From contig CM019218.1 of assembly GCA_009741485.1 (NCBI GenBank), positions 53,243,612 to 53,307,611 on the forward strand: a stretch of 64,000 nt of DNA, read 5' to 3'. This document shows positions 1-12,000 of this stretch, one piece after another. Origin of the DNA: Malurus cyaneus samueli (lineage: Eukaryota; Chordata; Aves; Passeriformes; Maluridae). Position numbers and translations under genes: made by a program. The notes beneath the pieces were generated by a model. The model had not been told where the DNA came from. It searched no databases and saw only the letters and a program-made list of their open reading frames with translations. The first letter of the stretch is position 1. Every line of letters starts with the position of its first letter.

Positions 1-379
1 TGGGGAGATCTACTGCAAAGGTGAGCCCCAGTTTCCCTGCTGGCTTGTGCTGGACTCCGAGGGGCTGTGGGTGGGGGTGAGGACCCCTGTGCAGGGACCC
101 AGGCTGGGATGGAAGTTGGGGAGGCAGTGGCCCAGCAGCTGCATTCGGGAGTGGCTGTGCCAGCCACGGCACTGGGGAATTTCCTGCTGTTTGCCCAGCA
201 AACGTGGCAAACCCTGTCCTGTCCTGTCCAGGCAGGGTGTGCCCCCTGGGAGGACCTGCTCACCTGCCAGCCTCACCTGTGTCTCTCTTCCGTCCTCTGC
301 AGGTTGTTACGCCAAGAACTTCGGTCCCAAGGGCTTTGGCTTCGGGCAGGGCGCCGGGGCACTGATCCACTCGCAGTGA
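1..379 (+). CDS. CSRP1: CSRP1, 3' part (cysteine and glycine-rich protein 1)
   Basis: Two terminal coding pieces are present: 1-20 (starting on the last base of a codon; reads GEIYCK plus one base before a GTGAGC donor at 21) and 303-379 (acceptor CAG ends at 302; stop TGA 377-379). Joined, they read [20 protein letters not shown], then [11 protein letters not shown] and stop. This is the end of the second LIM domain and the glycine-rich tail of CRP1, with two cysteines (GEIYC, GCYA) that belong to the last zinc finger. CRP1 is a two-LIM adaptor that binds zyxin and alpha-actinin and acts in actin bundling and smooth-muscle differentiation (family knowledge). From memory the human tail is almost identical, ending LVHSE rather than LIHSQ. 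The rest of the gene lies upstream of the window. CSRP2 and CSRP3 are less likely because the tail and the neighbouring genes fit CSRP1. Confidence 0.95.
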   Translation, partial: GEIYCKGEPQFPCWLVLDSEGLWVGVRTPVQGPRLGWKLGRQWPSSCIREWLCQPRHWGISCCLPSKRGKPCPVLSRQGVPPGRTCSPASLTCVSLPSSAGCYAKNFGPKGFGFGQGAGALIHSQ

Positions 380-659
380 GCTCCAGGGCCAGGGCTCGCC
401 CTGTACTGCCCGCCCGCCCCACGCCGCAGCGAGCGCCCCACTGTCACCCCTGCCACCGCTGCTTCGCAGCACCAGCCCCTTCTGCCCTGCCCCAGCGCTC
501 CCCGGAGCCAGGGGGTCCCAGCCCTGTCCCCGTGGGGTCCTGCTGGGGCAGGTGACATGGGGGGGCCACTCTCTCCCACTGGAGGGGCCGCAGTGCCCAA
601 GTCCAGCTCCGTGCTGTCCGTCCCGCTGGCCACGTGCTCAGCCGTGACACCGAGCAAGC

Positions 660-665
660 AATAAA
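660..665 (+). terminator. CSRP1: CSRP1 polyadenylation signal AATAAA
   Basis: A canonical AATAAA lies 281 bases after the CSRP1 stop codon, with no other gene between. It marks the probable 3' end of the CSRP1 mRNA at about 680. Confidence 0.75.
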
Positions 666-679
666 ACAGCAGAGACTTC

Positions 680-2050
680 AAAGCTCACCCAGGCCTGGTC
701 CTGCCGGAGTTCATTCGCTGTCTGGGGCTGGGGATGGGTGTCCCAAGCTGGCGTCAGGCGGTGACAGGAGGTGGTGGCAGTCCTGGCTTGCAGTCAGAGC
801 ACAATGGCAGGGCTGTGTCTGTGCCGTTTGACACAGCCCAGCCGTGGCCAGCTGAGCTCTGCGCGGATGGGCTCCCTGCCCTTGCTCCCACCAACAATCA
901 GCATGGAATGGTTCAGATTGAGAAGACCTTAATGTTCATCTCATTCCACCTTCTGGTAGCCCAGATTGCTCCAGGCCCTGTCCTTGAGTGCTTGCAGGGA
1001 TGGGGATGACTATTCCAAAAGCAGTGGTTGATGCTGGGAGGCCCAGGACAGCTGGGCTGTATTAGCAGCTCCACACGTGTTCACCCTGTCCAAACCCCTA
1101 TCAGTGCTTTTAGGTGGCACCTCTCCAAACGTGGAGTTTGTTCGTGCCCAGCAGTTCCAAGTAATTAAATGCTCTTCACCTCCTCCCTGCTTTTTTAGCA
1201 GCTTGTGGATCATTAAACCTCCAGTTTGGCAGCTGCCCAGGTTTAATTGGTTTCCACCTAAACTCTTCACTCCCTTTTTGTGATTCTCCTGCTAGACCAG
1301 TGGGACAGACTCACATCAGCCTCACTGCAGCTCTGAATTAGGGACTCCACAGGGAATTGAGTTCTGGGGTTTTTTAAGTCATAAACATTGTGGTTGAGCA
1401 AATGAGATGGAAAGTGTTCTGAGAGGCACAACAAAGGCAGAAATCCCTTTTTGGGGCAGGACTTGGGCTTCTTTATCAACTGAAATGCTTTCTCCTGTTC
1501 ATCACACCCCTGGTTTTATGTGGTGTTTTTGAAGCTGAGATGGAGAGTGAAGTCTTTATCATCTCCAAAACCTTCCCCCTCCAGATTCTAGCAGGTCCCA
1601 CTGCTCTGGGTGGTGTGATGGAGCGGTCTAGGGGAACTGGGTGAGTGGGGCAGGCAGCCCAGGCTCAGGTGGGATCAAGAGCCACAGCACAGAGGACTCA
1701 GGTACCACCCTGGTGTGGACACCAGAGCCTGCCTCCCCTGCTTGGCAGAGGCCCTGCTGCTCTCCATGAAGCTCAGGAAACTCCTGCAGAGATGGGGGAC
1801 TCAGGAAGCTGCTGCAGAGGTGTGTGAGGAGCTCCTGCAGGGATGGAGGGGTCAGGAAGCTGCTGCCTTCTCTGAGTGTGCAGGGGGTGCTGTGCTGTTG
1901 CTTTGACAGCTCAGCTGGATGTGCCCTGGATGGGAATGTGCCTAGGCAGTGCTGGTTGGTCACTAAAGCCACAAGGAGTCTTTATTTAGTCCATTCCTCA
2001 CACAGCAGTTGAGGTTCTGGGAGAGGGGAGGAGTGGGACTCCGTCTGCTC
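680..2050. other. Intergenic, no gene recognised
   Basis: Unique sequence between the CSRP1 3' end and the first CR1 element. I see no convincing exon: open frames on both strands are short and have no recognisable protein. A local imperfect duplication with a motif like GGGGACTCAGGAAGCTGCTGC occurs near 1795-1865. Confidence 0.5.
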
Positions 2051-2054
2051 TGGA

Positions 2055-2444
2055 GTCAGGCTGGGAGAGCTGGGGGTGTTCAGCCTGGAGAAGGCTCCAG
2101 GGAGACTTAAGAGCCCCTTCCTGTGCATAAAGGGGCTCCAGGAGAGCTGGAGAGGGACTTTGGACAAAGGATGGAGGGACAGGACACAGGGAATGGCTTC
2201 CCACTGCCAGAGGGCAGGGATGGATGGGATATTGGGAAGGAATTGTTCCCTATGAGGGTGGGGAGGCCCTGGCACAGGCTGCACAGAGAAGATGTGGCTG
2301 CCCCTGGATCCCTGGAAATGTCCAAGGCCAGGCTGGACAGGGCTTGGAGCACCCTGGGACAGTGGAAGATGTCCCTGCCCGTGGCAGGGGGTGGAAGGAA
2401 GATGGTTTGTAACCTTTCAACCCCCACCAGTCTGGTTCTATGAG
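2055..2444 (+). repeat. CR1-type LINE fragment
   Basis: Typical 3' portion of an avian CR1 element. It runs from the GTTCAGCCTGGAGAAG block through GAGGGACAGG, GGCAGGGATGG and ATTGTTCCCTATGAGGGTG to the GGACAGTGGAAG and TCTGGTTCTATGAG tail. The same blocks recur at 14200-14535 and, inverted, at 16436-16800, 30450-30665 and 59428-59800. The 5' end is truncated and no reverse transcriptase frame remains. Confidence 0.85.
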
Positions 2445-2540
2445 GTACTGACATAACCCACATGATGGACCCCAGAGAGGCCAATTCCCCTGGAGGCCTG
2501 GTCTAAGCCAGGAGGCAATGGTGGATTTGGGTTTCAGTGG

Positions 2541-2735
2541 GTCACAGAAAGATGTAGGGTAGAAGGGACCAGCAGAAGGCTTGAGTCCAACCTCCTGCTT
2601 AAGGCCGGGCTCCAAAGGTCAGGCAGATCAGAGCATTTTGGTGCAGAACTCTCTGAGAATGGAGGTCCCACCACTGTGGGTCTCGTCACAGCCACACAAC
2701 CCTTGGAAAGGTTATTCCTTCCCTGGAGAGATGGT
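2541..2735 (-). repeat. CR1-type LINE fragment, inverted
   Basis: Reads in reverse orientation, with the hallmark GGTAGAAGGGACCAGCAG / GTCCAACCTCCTGCTTAA tail blocks followed by an ATTCCTTCC block. It is more diverged than the element at 2055-2444 and seems to be from a different CR1 subfamily. Boundaries are approximate. Confidence 0.65.
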
Positions 2736-2799
2736 AGGCTGCCCAGGGTAGGGGTGGAGGTCACAACTTCTGTGGCACTTGGGGACATGCGTTAGTGGT

Positions 2800-4690
2800 G
2801 AACACGTCAGTGCTGGGGGAATGAGTGGACTCTGATCTTAGAGGGCTTTCCCAACATAATCATTCTGTGATTCTCTGATTTTCCTTTTGTGCCCCTGTGC
2901 CTGGTGTCTCATCTCCCTTCTCCACAACCCTTCTCTAGACAGTGGAAAATTGAAGTTCAGTCCAGGTCCTCCTTCCTCCAGGCTGGTGTGTCTCTGGTGA
3001 GCTCCCAGCCCCAAAGATCGCGGGTAAAGCATGTCCCGGGACAGGGAGCGTGCCTCGAGGGTTTGCTCTGGGTGCCACACACCTGCTGACCTTGCACTGG
3101 TCACTCAGGGTGATGTAGGGAGTGACAGAAACCTCCATGGGGACATCAGGATGGGATCATGGGGGCTGCACATCCCGCCAGAGGCTTGTGGGTGACTCGA
3201 GGAGGTGGTGGGACATGGCCCGCCGTGGGACTAGAGGTGCTTCTTGGGCATTGCGTGCCCGAGCTGCAGTGGGACAGCTCTGACCATCTGCTACCCTCTG
3301 CTGGTCAGCGAGCACAGCAGGGCCCGGCCGGGCAACTCACCTGTGCCCAGGTGTTATCCAGCTCCCCTTCGAGGCAGCAGAGCCGCGCTGTGCCCAGCAG
3401 CTCCCAGCCCTCGGGGGCTGCAGCCTGGGACAGGGGCTGTGGCACCCGAACCTGCCCCCGAAGGGACAAACCAGAGGTTGCCCTGTGGCCGGGCACCCTG
3501 GAGCCTGGAGGTGCTGGCACCACTTGAAGGGTCAGATTGCAGGCTGCGAGCCCCGTGGCCGGTGGGGATGTGACAGCGCACGCCACCCTGCCACCGCGCT
3601 CTGTCACCTCGGGGATGTCACCTTGGGGCAGGGCTGAGCCCGGCAGCCCCGTGACCCGCCCGGAGGGCTCTCATGGATAGGATAAGCCGTGGGTAGCCCA
3701 CGGAGCAGAGCCTTTGGCTCGTCCGCAGCCTGGCACAGTGAGCCCTGCCGGGCTGGTTGCGAGGCAGGAGCTGCTGTGTCCCCCCTGGGCAGCCTGGCAG
3801 GATGACACTGAGAATGGGCAGCTGGGGAGACGGGAGGGGAGGAGGACGTTGCCAAAGCGCCTTCCCACGCAGGGCTGCGGGAGCATCACCTTCCCGTGGT
3901 GGCTGGTGCCTGGAGAAGAGGTGACTGCAGAGAGCAGGGGAGCGGGGGTGTCAGGCAGGGCTTGGCAGCCTTTGGCTCTCCTCCGGGCTGTGAGGATGGA
4001 GCTGGAGCTGGAGCTGGATGGGGAGCCAGAACTGCCCCCGGACATCCTGGCTTACAGAGCAGTGACAGTCCCGAAACTGCTCCCCCGAGCTCCCAGGGCT
4101 CAGCATCCCTGGAGCTGAGCGTTACCTGTGCGTGGGAAAACAGCCTCGGTGGGGGAACCCACACCTCTGCTCTGCTCCTCCTGAGGGACTGGGGTGCTCA
4201 GGGTGACCTCCGGGGCCGCCTGACGTCAGGGTCTCCCGGGACACCCGGGATCTCTGCCAGCGTGGCGAGGTTGGCCCCAGGGAGCACGAACCAGTTCCTT
4301 GCTCCGCCAGCCGCCCTGCCCTCTTAATGAGGGATAATGAGGTGCATCTCATCAGCGCTGCAGACTTGCCCGCTGGCCACGGCGGATGCCGGCAAAGCCC
4401 CTGGCAGGCAGCGGGAGTGATCGAGGGGCTGGGGCAGGAGGAGCTCCAGCCGGGGATGGGGTCTGTGGGGCTCACGAGCAGGGTGGGCCGGGAGTTGGGT
4501 GCTGGGGCACTGGGAGCCAGGGGCTGATCCAGCCCCAGCCAGTGACCCCAGCACATTCCCGGGGGGATTTCTCCCCATTCCAGACTCCACCTGGGTGAAG
4601 AACCCACACCCTCAGCATTTGCAGGGACACGTCCAGCTGCCCAGCCCCCTGTGACCGTCACCCCCTGGCAGTCCAGGGCCAGCACAAATC
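2800..4690. other. GC- and CpG-richer intergenic DNA, no gene recognised
   Basis: The stretch becomes GC- and CpG-rich from about 3160. A 40-codon frame with a strong Kozak context starts at 3996 (listed separately). No exon of a known family was identified on either strand. Confidence 0.45.
3996..4118 (+). other. Small open frame with strong Kozak context, doubtful
   Basis: ATG at 3996-3998 has A at -3 and G at +4. It opens a 40-residue frame starting MELELELDGEPELPPDILAY and ending QHPWS before TGA. The first part is acidic and comes from a GAGCTG hexanucleotide repeat; the rest is not low-complexity. I do not recognise it. It may be chance or a small translated ORF in a transcript upstream of PHLDA3. 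Confidence 0.15.
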
Positions 4691-5399
4691 CCCAGATATG
4701 CTACCGGCAGCCCGGCCCGGCCCGGGGAACCCCTCGGTGCCAGGCGCTGGCACAGGAACAGACGGAGCTGCGGTGGCCGGGAACGAGACGGGCTGGAACG
4801 GAGACGGTGTTTGGCTGCCGGGGAGGGAGGATCAGGCACGACCGGGCTCCGCTGTCCCGGCCCGCTGCACAGCTCCTTCCCCCTGCACAGGTCACACGAG
4901 CCTGGGGGATGCTGCTCCATGCTGTGGGGCTTCAAATCCCCATCCCAAGGGATTTGTGGGATGGAAGCTCTGTGTGCTGAGGGTGGCCCAGCACCCTTGG
5001 GTGTGTGGCTGGGGGTGGGTGGCTGTCAGGGGTTATCGCCACTGCTGCTGTCCTCTGCTTTTGTCTCCCCTCCTGGGCTGCACTCAGGGGTCCCCACGGT
5101 GCCTGCCTGACTGGTGCTGTGCCCACAGCCCCCTGTCCCAGCTGGCACTGCACCCCAGAACCCCTTGCCCTGGCACTACAGCCCATTGTGCCTTCTTGGC
5201 TGGCACTGCCACCCCCGAGTCCCCCAGCCCCGGTAGCACTGCACTGTGTCCCCTGCCTGGCTGGCATTTTGTGCAGAGCCCCCTGCCCCAGTCAGCCCTG
5301 TCCCCCACAGCCCACAGTCCCCACTGACACTGCACCCTATACCGCTGCCGTGCAGCCCCATCCCACACCCTGCCTGCTCACACGAAGATCCTGAGGCAG

Positions 5400-6180
5400 C
5401 GCCTGCCCTCGGGCACCCCAGAAGCTCCTCCCGGGTGAAGCGGGGCTGCGCCGGGCCTGGCCGGGCTTCGCCTGGGCGTGAAGGGAGCCTGAGTGCAGGA
5501 GGGGCCAGGCGAGGCGGCAGGAATGCGAGTGGGAGAGCGGCCGGGCAAGTAGCGACAGCTCCTGGGAGCGCGGATCCCACACACGCTCGGGCAGGGAGCA
5601 GAGCCCCAGCTCAGGGCTGGCGGCCGCAATGGGGCACCCCACGGCTCACCCCCTGTGAGAGCTGGAATTGAGGGTGGCGAGTCCCCGGGGGCAGCACGGC
5701 CACGGCGGGGTCCCGGCCCCGGGGAGCTCGGCTCCGGCGTGGAGCAGCTGGAATTCCCCCGGCGGGTGATGCCCGGCTGGGCCGGCCCGAGGTGCTGAGA
5801 GTCCCGGGACACCGAGGAGCCGCGATGACCCCTGAGAAGGTGCTGAGGGAGGGGGTGCTGGAGAAGCGGAGCGGGGGGCTGCTGCAGCTCTGGAAGAAGA
5901 AGCGGTGCCTGCTGACGGAGAAGGGGCTGCAGCTCTTCGAGCCCAAGGGCTCGCGGCGCAAGGAGCTGAGCTTTGCCCGCATGAAGGCCGTGGAGTGCGT
6001 GGAGTGGAAGGAGCGGCACATTTATTTCACTGTGGTGATGGACGACAGCCTCGAGATCGACTTCCGCTGCGCCCAGGAGGACCCGGGCTGGAACGCCGAG
6101 ATCACCATGGGGCTCGTGCGCTTCAAGAACCAGCAGGCGATGAAGGAGGTGCGCGCCCGGCACAGCTGCCGAGCAGGTAC
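5400..6180 (+). promoter_or_regulatory. PHLDA3: CpG island covering the PHLDA3 5' end
   Basis: The base composition turns strongly CpG-rich from about 5400 and stays so through the PHLDA3 coding exon. This is the expected arrangement for a CpG-island promoter. No TATA box stands out and the transcription start is not resolved. PHLDA3 is a known p53 target in mammals, but I saw no convincing full p53 site here. Confidence 0.6.
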
Positions 6181-6226
6181 CAGAGCCACCGCCGCGGGTC
6201 AGGGAGCAGGAACCACCCGAGGATGA
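5825..6226 (+). CDS. PHLDA3: PHLDA3, PH-domain only protein (AKT repressor)
   Basis: A 133-codon frame beginning [20 protein letters not shown]. It is a single PH domain (about residues 8-105): [20 protein letters not shown] (strands 1-2, basic lipid-binding loop), [52 protein letters not shown] and the C-terminal helix [22 protein letters not shown]3 binds phosphoinositides and competes with AKT for the membrane, so dampening AKT signalling (family knowledge). The start at 5825 is preferred over an in-frame upstream ATG at 5792 because MTPEKVL aligns with the family N-terminus. The last 22 residues after VRARHS do not resemble the short human tail; a possible GTACC donor at 6178 could instead splice the message there. 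PHLDA1 and PHLDA2 are less likely given length and gene order. Confidence 0.92.
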   Translation: MTPEKVLREGVLEKRSGGLLQLWKKKRCLLTEKGLQLFEPKGSRRKELSFARMKAVECVEWKERHIYFTVVMDDSLEIDFRCAQEDPGWNAEITMGLVRFKNQQAMKEVRARHSCRAGTRATAAGQGAGTTRG

Positions 6227-8900
6227 GGTCCCTGGCTGCAGATTCCCATCTGAGTGCTTTGGGGAATCAAAAGGGGGTCCCATGCATCGGGTGGGCCTGT
6301 AGGGTGAGGTTCCCATGTCCCCCTGAACTGGCTGGGACGCCCGCAGGGGTTTCACCTCTCTGTATCCCTGGAGAGCAGCTTTCTAAACATCCTCCCTCTG
6401 TCTGGGGTGGCCTGAGGGATACGGGGCCCTTTGCCATCCTGCCCATGGGATGGGGTGGGGATGGGGGCTGGCCCCACTGCCCAGTCCCCTCAGGATGCCC
6501 CATATTCCAGCGCTGGCCGGGCGGGTGACAGGCGCCTTCTCTCCGCAGTGGTGCACTTGGACGCAGCTTCCCCAGTGGGGCACCCCAGGGAGTCGCAGCT
6601 TCCCAGGAGTCGGATGGAGATGGCCCTCGGCTCGGCAGGTGCTGGGGAGAACGGGATCCCTGCGGGCAAGTGAAGCCACCGCTGTGCAGCCCTGGGACGA
6701 GGACAGTGGCCCCGGGGAGGCTGGTGCTGGCGCTGGCTCCCCCCGTGCCAGGGCAGGACAGAGGCACTGCAGGAGCTGGACTGGCACAGCCACCTCCCTT
6801 GGTGCAACGGGGCAAAGGACACAGGCAGGGCCACCAACTGGGACTTCAGACGAGGCAGGAGGTGACATCCCTGCCTGGGCCCCCGTCGCCCTTCATTCAG
6901 CTGACATGTACAGGACCTCAGTGCACTGGTGGGGAGCCCCAGGCCTCTCCTGCAGGACAGGGGATGGATGAGGCTGTGCCCAAAGGATCCACACGACAGG
7001 GAGCTCTGCCTGTGTGACAGTGACACTGGGACAGATGGATGTGGCCGGGGACATGGCTCCCCCTGGATCCCCATTTTGAGGAGGGGCTGGAAAGATGCTG
7101 CTGCAGAAGAGACCCCTCAGCAGGGCACTGAACTGATGGCGTCGTGACACAGCCATGCTGCTGGACATTGTGTCCCCTTGAGGCCCTTAGAAAGTTGGGG
7201 AATGCTGTGGACCCCAAATCCCTGTACCAAAAGTGTCTCCCAAACAGGACTTTCTGCTTCTTACCCTGGTGTTGCTTTGATTTGTGGGACCCCACAGGGT
7301 ATGGCAGAGCACAAATCCTAAACAGAGCTTTGCCAGTCATGGGTATCTCCCTAAAGCAGCATCCCCCAGTAGAGCTCCAGAGCCCCCCACTGCCACCCCG
7401 AGACTCCCTGGTCACTAATCCCGCTGTGCCCTTGTCCCCAGGAATTCCCACGGTGGTTTGCGTGCCGGTGACGCGGGAGCAGCGCTGTGGCTTTGCAGGG
7501 AAGGGATGGCCCTGCCCCGACAGGCAGCGCAGACAGCAGTGCCTGGAGCCACCGGCGCGCTCCGCAAGCCGGAGCCTGAGCCCAGCCCGGGGCCGGAGGC
7601 GCTGCGGATCCTCCCGGAGATTTCGCGGCCGCGTGGGAATCACAGAGTGCCGTGCCCTGGTGCCCCGGACTGGGACAGCTGGCCCCAGCCTGCACCCCAG
7701 CCAGACCCCGCGGGGCCCACGGAGTCCCGTGCCTGTGCTAGGGCAGCACCGGGCAGCTTTGGGGGCGGTGGCATGGCTGGAGCCTGCTCACCATGCCTGG
7801 CCAGGCTGGGCTGGCTCTGCTGGAACAGGCACTGGGGTGTTTTCCAGCCGGGGCAGCCTCCTTGGCCAGCTGGTCCTCAGAGCTGCAGTTACTGAGACTC
7901 CGGGCTGTGAGTGGGGAGGAGGGGTGAGGGCAGGCTGCAGGTGCAAATGAAGCCAGACCCAAACCCTGCCCAGATGGAGCTCTGCACCATCCCGGGGCCG
8001 TTACAGGGACATGGGGGGCTCCAGGGATGGTGAGACCTGCTCCCCTCCACAGGACATGCTCCAGCTGTGGACCCCTGCATGGACAAGTCCCAGACCAGTT
8101 CCCTGCACACATTTCAGGAGGGAATGGGGTTGTCAGAAAGGTGCTGGTGCTCACAGAGAATTTCCAGAATAAAGATCATCATCCTAGGGTTTCTCCTAAA
8201 TCCCCAGCTCCTGCTGTCAGGGGATTCAGTGAGGCTGAATCAAAGCCCTGCAAGCATCCCAAGCCTGAGCCATGGTGGGTGCCAGGGTGGGGAGCACCCA
8301 GTGCAAGAGGGCTCCTAAAACCACCAGTTTCGGGCAGTGTGACTCTTCTTTTTCAGTTTTTCTGCTCTCTTGCTCCCTGTAAATAGATATTTTGTGTTTT
8401 CCAACTGCCAGCAAGGAACTGGCAGAGAAAATGATCAAGAAAGGGGTGTGTAAGCACCAGCTCTGGCTGTGGCACTTCCCCAGGCACCGATGACGAGGCA
8501 GCAGCGAGGCCACGGTACCTGAGAAATTCAGGCAATCAGTGGAGGGAAAAGGACAATATGACAACACAAGTCCCTGTGTCAGCATTTCAGATCCAGGCAC
8601 AGGGAAAGCCAATCTGCATCCTGAGCCCCTCATCCAGATCCACACACAGCCAGGGTCTCCTCCTGGACCCCATATTCCCTAGGGCCAGCAGAGCTCCCCA
8701 AGCCCCCAGGTTTGGGATTTTCTTCTACGTGGACACCCACGCCTGCCTGACCCACCCTTTGTGGGTGGATTCCCAGCCTGACCCTGGAGCAGGGGCTGGG
8801 GGTCAGAGCTGAGCCAGCAAGGTGGGAGGGTGGGATTCATCTGCCTCTGGGAGGCCTGAATGTTGAATGTAGAGGAAAAGTCACCCCAAGATTGAAAAAC
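6227..8900. other. PHLDA3 3' region, probable 3' UTR and downstream DNA
   Basis: No second gene is recognised. The nearest AATAAA signals on the + strand are at 8168-8173 and 8902-8907, so the PHLDA3 transcript could extend to either if unspliced, or be spliced into this region. The segment 7442-7960 begins after a good acceptor (TTGTCCCCAG), is CpG-rich and stays open in two frames, but resembles no known protein. Confidence 0.4.
8168..8173 (+). terminator. Possible PHLDA3 polyadenylation signal AATAAA
   Basis: First canonical AATAAA downstream of PHLDA3 on its strand. It is nearly 2 kb after the stop, so the assignment is tentative. Confidence 0.35.
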
Positions 8901-8959
8901 AAATAAACAGCCAAGAGACCTGGCCAGGGAGCAGAGCAGGGTCACGACCAGAGACTGGA

Positions 8960-9035
8960 GCATCCCCCAGCACCAGGGACGGGGTACCAGCATCAGGGAC
9001 AGGGTGCCACCATCAAGGACAGGGAGCCAGCACAC
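8960..9035. repeat. Short degenerate tandem repeat, about 20 bp unit
   Basis: About four imperfect units of the type CACCAGGGACGGGGTACCAG follow each other, with the variants CATCAGGGACAGGGTGCCAC and CATCAAGGACAGGGAGCCAG. Confidence 0.5.
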
Positions 9036-9039
9036 TCCC

Positions 9040-12000
9040 AGGCAGCCTGAAAAGCAGGAGAGCACCCACGGGAAGCATTTCTAATGCCCTCAGAGGTGGG
9101 GAAATTGAGGCACAGGGGGTGGAGGGTGGGTTTGTGGCCCCTCAGCTCTTCCAGCACATGGGATCCACTGATGAGGAGGGGCTGCCAGACCCCCCCAGGG
9201 CCCCCAGGGAGAGCCCCAGAGAGGAGAGAGGTGCCTTGGAGCACCCTGAGTTCAAAGGCAGGAGCCTGAAAATCCAGCTCTGCTGCTCCCAGCCCCCAGT
9301 GCCCCCGCTCTATCAGCCCTCCCTACACTGTTCCAAGGGTATTCCCGGTGCTAAGGCTGCTTTGGGGGGGCTGCCCTGTGCCCCCCACCCTGGGCAGGGG
9401 CTCTGCCAGAACCCACAGGGACAGGTGCCCTCCTTGCAGCACAGGCCTGGCTTTGGAATCAGTTTGGGGCTGGCTGGACACCCTGAGTGCTGGGGAGGGC
9501 AGTGGGGTCACAGCTAACATAGGAAGGTATAGCCTAAGGGTGCCAATGCTTTTATCAGGTGGGACCATGTATGGGACCTCTTCCATCACTGAGTGCCCTG
9601 CAGGGACCCTGACATTGCCCCGCTTCTCCTGGGACAACCCCTGAGCTTGTTGGTGGCTCCTCTCTAGATAAAAAATAAAAAAGAAAAAAAAAAACAAAAC
9701 ATCCCAGCTGTAGCAAGCAGTATTCTGCTTTTTAGCCCTAGGTCAACTGTCCAGCTTCCTCCAGATGCTCTTATATGATTTTATTGTTGACCATGCTTAA
9801 TTATAATTCCTAAATCACTGGGTTTTGGTTTGGAACCCAACCCCTGCGCAGAGTTCTGCTGTGTCAGTGTGCCCACACTGCAGGGAGCTGAGGCCTGGAT
9901 GTCCCCACCACTGCTTTGGGGAGCTTGGCCATCTCCAGTGAATCCTCTGGCATCGGGGTGCAGGAAGGAACAACTGACCTTGTAGCATGGAGCCCGGGAT
10001 GCTGAGGGGGTCAGGCCAGGGACAGCAGGGATTGCACCTTAATTCTCCATCCTCAGTGTCCTGGTGGAGTGTCTTGGGCTGCGTGCTCCAGGATGTTGAG
10101 GAGTGTGGCTCTGACATCTCCCAGCAGTGGATCTGAGGCTGTGGGAGCCCACGGAAGGGCGGGGACTCACCAGGAGAAAACAAAACCAGGGCCCAGACAT
10201 TGCTGGAGCTTCAGAGGGAACAACCAGCACATCCCAGCACCATCTGTCCCTAAGCAGGAGACACTGGAATGCTCTAAGGGTGGGGGTGGCCCATCCCAGC
10301 CAAAAGGGGATACTGAGATGTATCTCAGAGGCAGATAGAAAGGTCTGCAAATACCCTGGAAAAATCCCAAACCTGTGTCGTGGTCCCTGCCTGGGCCAGA
10401 AATTTTGGATTATTTGGAAAAGTCTTTTTTTCTTTTCAATGTAGACTATTTTGCCTTAGACTGTAAACCAGCCTGTTCTTTGTGATACTCACACTGATGT
10501 CACTGCTGAGCTGTGGCTGCCACTGGCACAGAAGAGCCCAAATCCCCCTACTGGTGAGAAGAGCCCACAGGATCAGCACTGGGAATGTTTCATGTGTCAC
10601 TGGCAAAGCCACGGAAAGCTTAAAGTCTTCAGTGGATGGCTCAGCTCCATTCCAATGAAGTTTTTCCACTATCCCAAAGCAGGTAATCCCTCCTCATTTA
10701 ACAAAGCCTTTTTCATGTGCCAGTGGCATAAGGCAGGAGCCTGTGCTGTTCCTAACAGGCACCTTTGCTTTTGGGGAGCCCTCCTCAGCTTTGGCAACTT
10801 CTGCAAATATTTCAAGCCTCCCCAAAGTATTTAAGCAGAGAAAAATAAGCTGTCCATGATATTTCTCAAACTGGAAGGTGTTTCTTGCATTTTGGGATAA
10901 TTGTCCTGCTTTGGGGTGCAGCCCCAGAGCTGCCTCCCCATGGATTTGCTCTCTGTAGCCAAGTGGAAAGGGGGAGTCCCATGCCCATGGATGGCAGGGC
11001 TGGCACAGGCACAGCCCTAAACTGCACCAGGCCCAAGGGGGTGTGCAGGGTTTGGGGCTCTCAGAACAGGGGGCTGTAGCTGCAGAAGCAGGATATGGAG
11101 CAGCTCGTCCCAAAGGGATGAGAAGCCTCTGCCCTGTGGGTGGTGGGAGATGGGGATTCCTGCTGGGGCTGATGCAGTGGGGTGAAGATCAGTGGGACAG
11201 ATTAGCTGGGAGAAGGCTCTCAGCCCCATGGGGCATATTTGGGGTTTGGCCTGGAGCTCTGCTGCTTCCTAGACCAAGTTGTGATGATTATTCAAACTCA
11301 GGCCCACTCTTCATCTCAGAGCATTCCTCAGGTTTGGTGGGACTTGTTCACAGAGGCAGTGGTGTGAGAAAATGGCCCCAGGGCTGCATTGGCTCTTGGA
11401 GAAGCATACTGGGAGCTTCCACTTGCACTGTCACCAATCCACGGAGCAGGTGGGACTGGCTGAATCCCTCTGGCAGCTCAGGAGGGGTGACAGCTGCTGG
11501 ATGATCTGCAGGAGAAACACCCAAGTGGGACCATTCCTCAGGACAAGTCCCGTGGCCCTTCACAACTGCATTGCCACCTGACCCTGCAGCCTTGAATCAC
11601 CTGGCCTGGGGGGTGACCTCGCTGTCCCCTGGTCCCTGAGCTGTCCCACAGAAAGAAAACCTTCTTCCACACTGTGGTGGGTCTCTGGGACATTGTCTGT
11701 CCCAGTTTAGTGACAAACCTGGGGCAGCTGGGAGTTCTCCTGTCCCCCCTCCCCAGCACTGGGGCTGGCTGTGAGCAGGGCAGTGATGGGGGATGGATAT
11801 GAGGCTGAGTCCCAGAGGACACCAGAAGCTCAGCCCCAAAGGACACCAGAGGCTCAGCTGTTGTTTCTAAGTCTGTCCTGGATGTCCCGGGAGCTGTTGT
11901 CTTTGTGAATTCTGTCGGGGTTGGCGGAATGAGGACGGTGCATGGGAGGGGGCGAGGACAGGATGGGTGGGAAGGTTCCAGAGGAGGGGAAGAGATCCCT

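Noticed and set aside
5540..5560. p53 response element upstream of PHLDA3
   Set aside because: GGGCAAGTAG is only a single half-site with a mismatch, and no second half-site is at a suitable distance.
5378..6355. 325-codon open frame on the minus strand across PHLDA3
   Set aside because: It is antisense to the PHLDA3 coding exon and owes its length to the high GC content. The plus strand has a clear PH domain.
7144..7950. 268-codon plus-strand frame downstream of PHLDA3
   Set aside because: The first half is ordinary intergenic sequence and the second half is CpG-rich; no domain is recognised. Only the CpG-rich half is kept as an observation.
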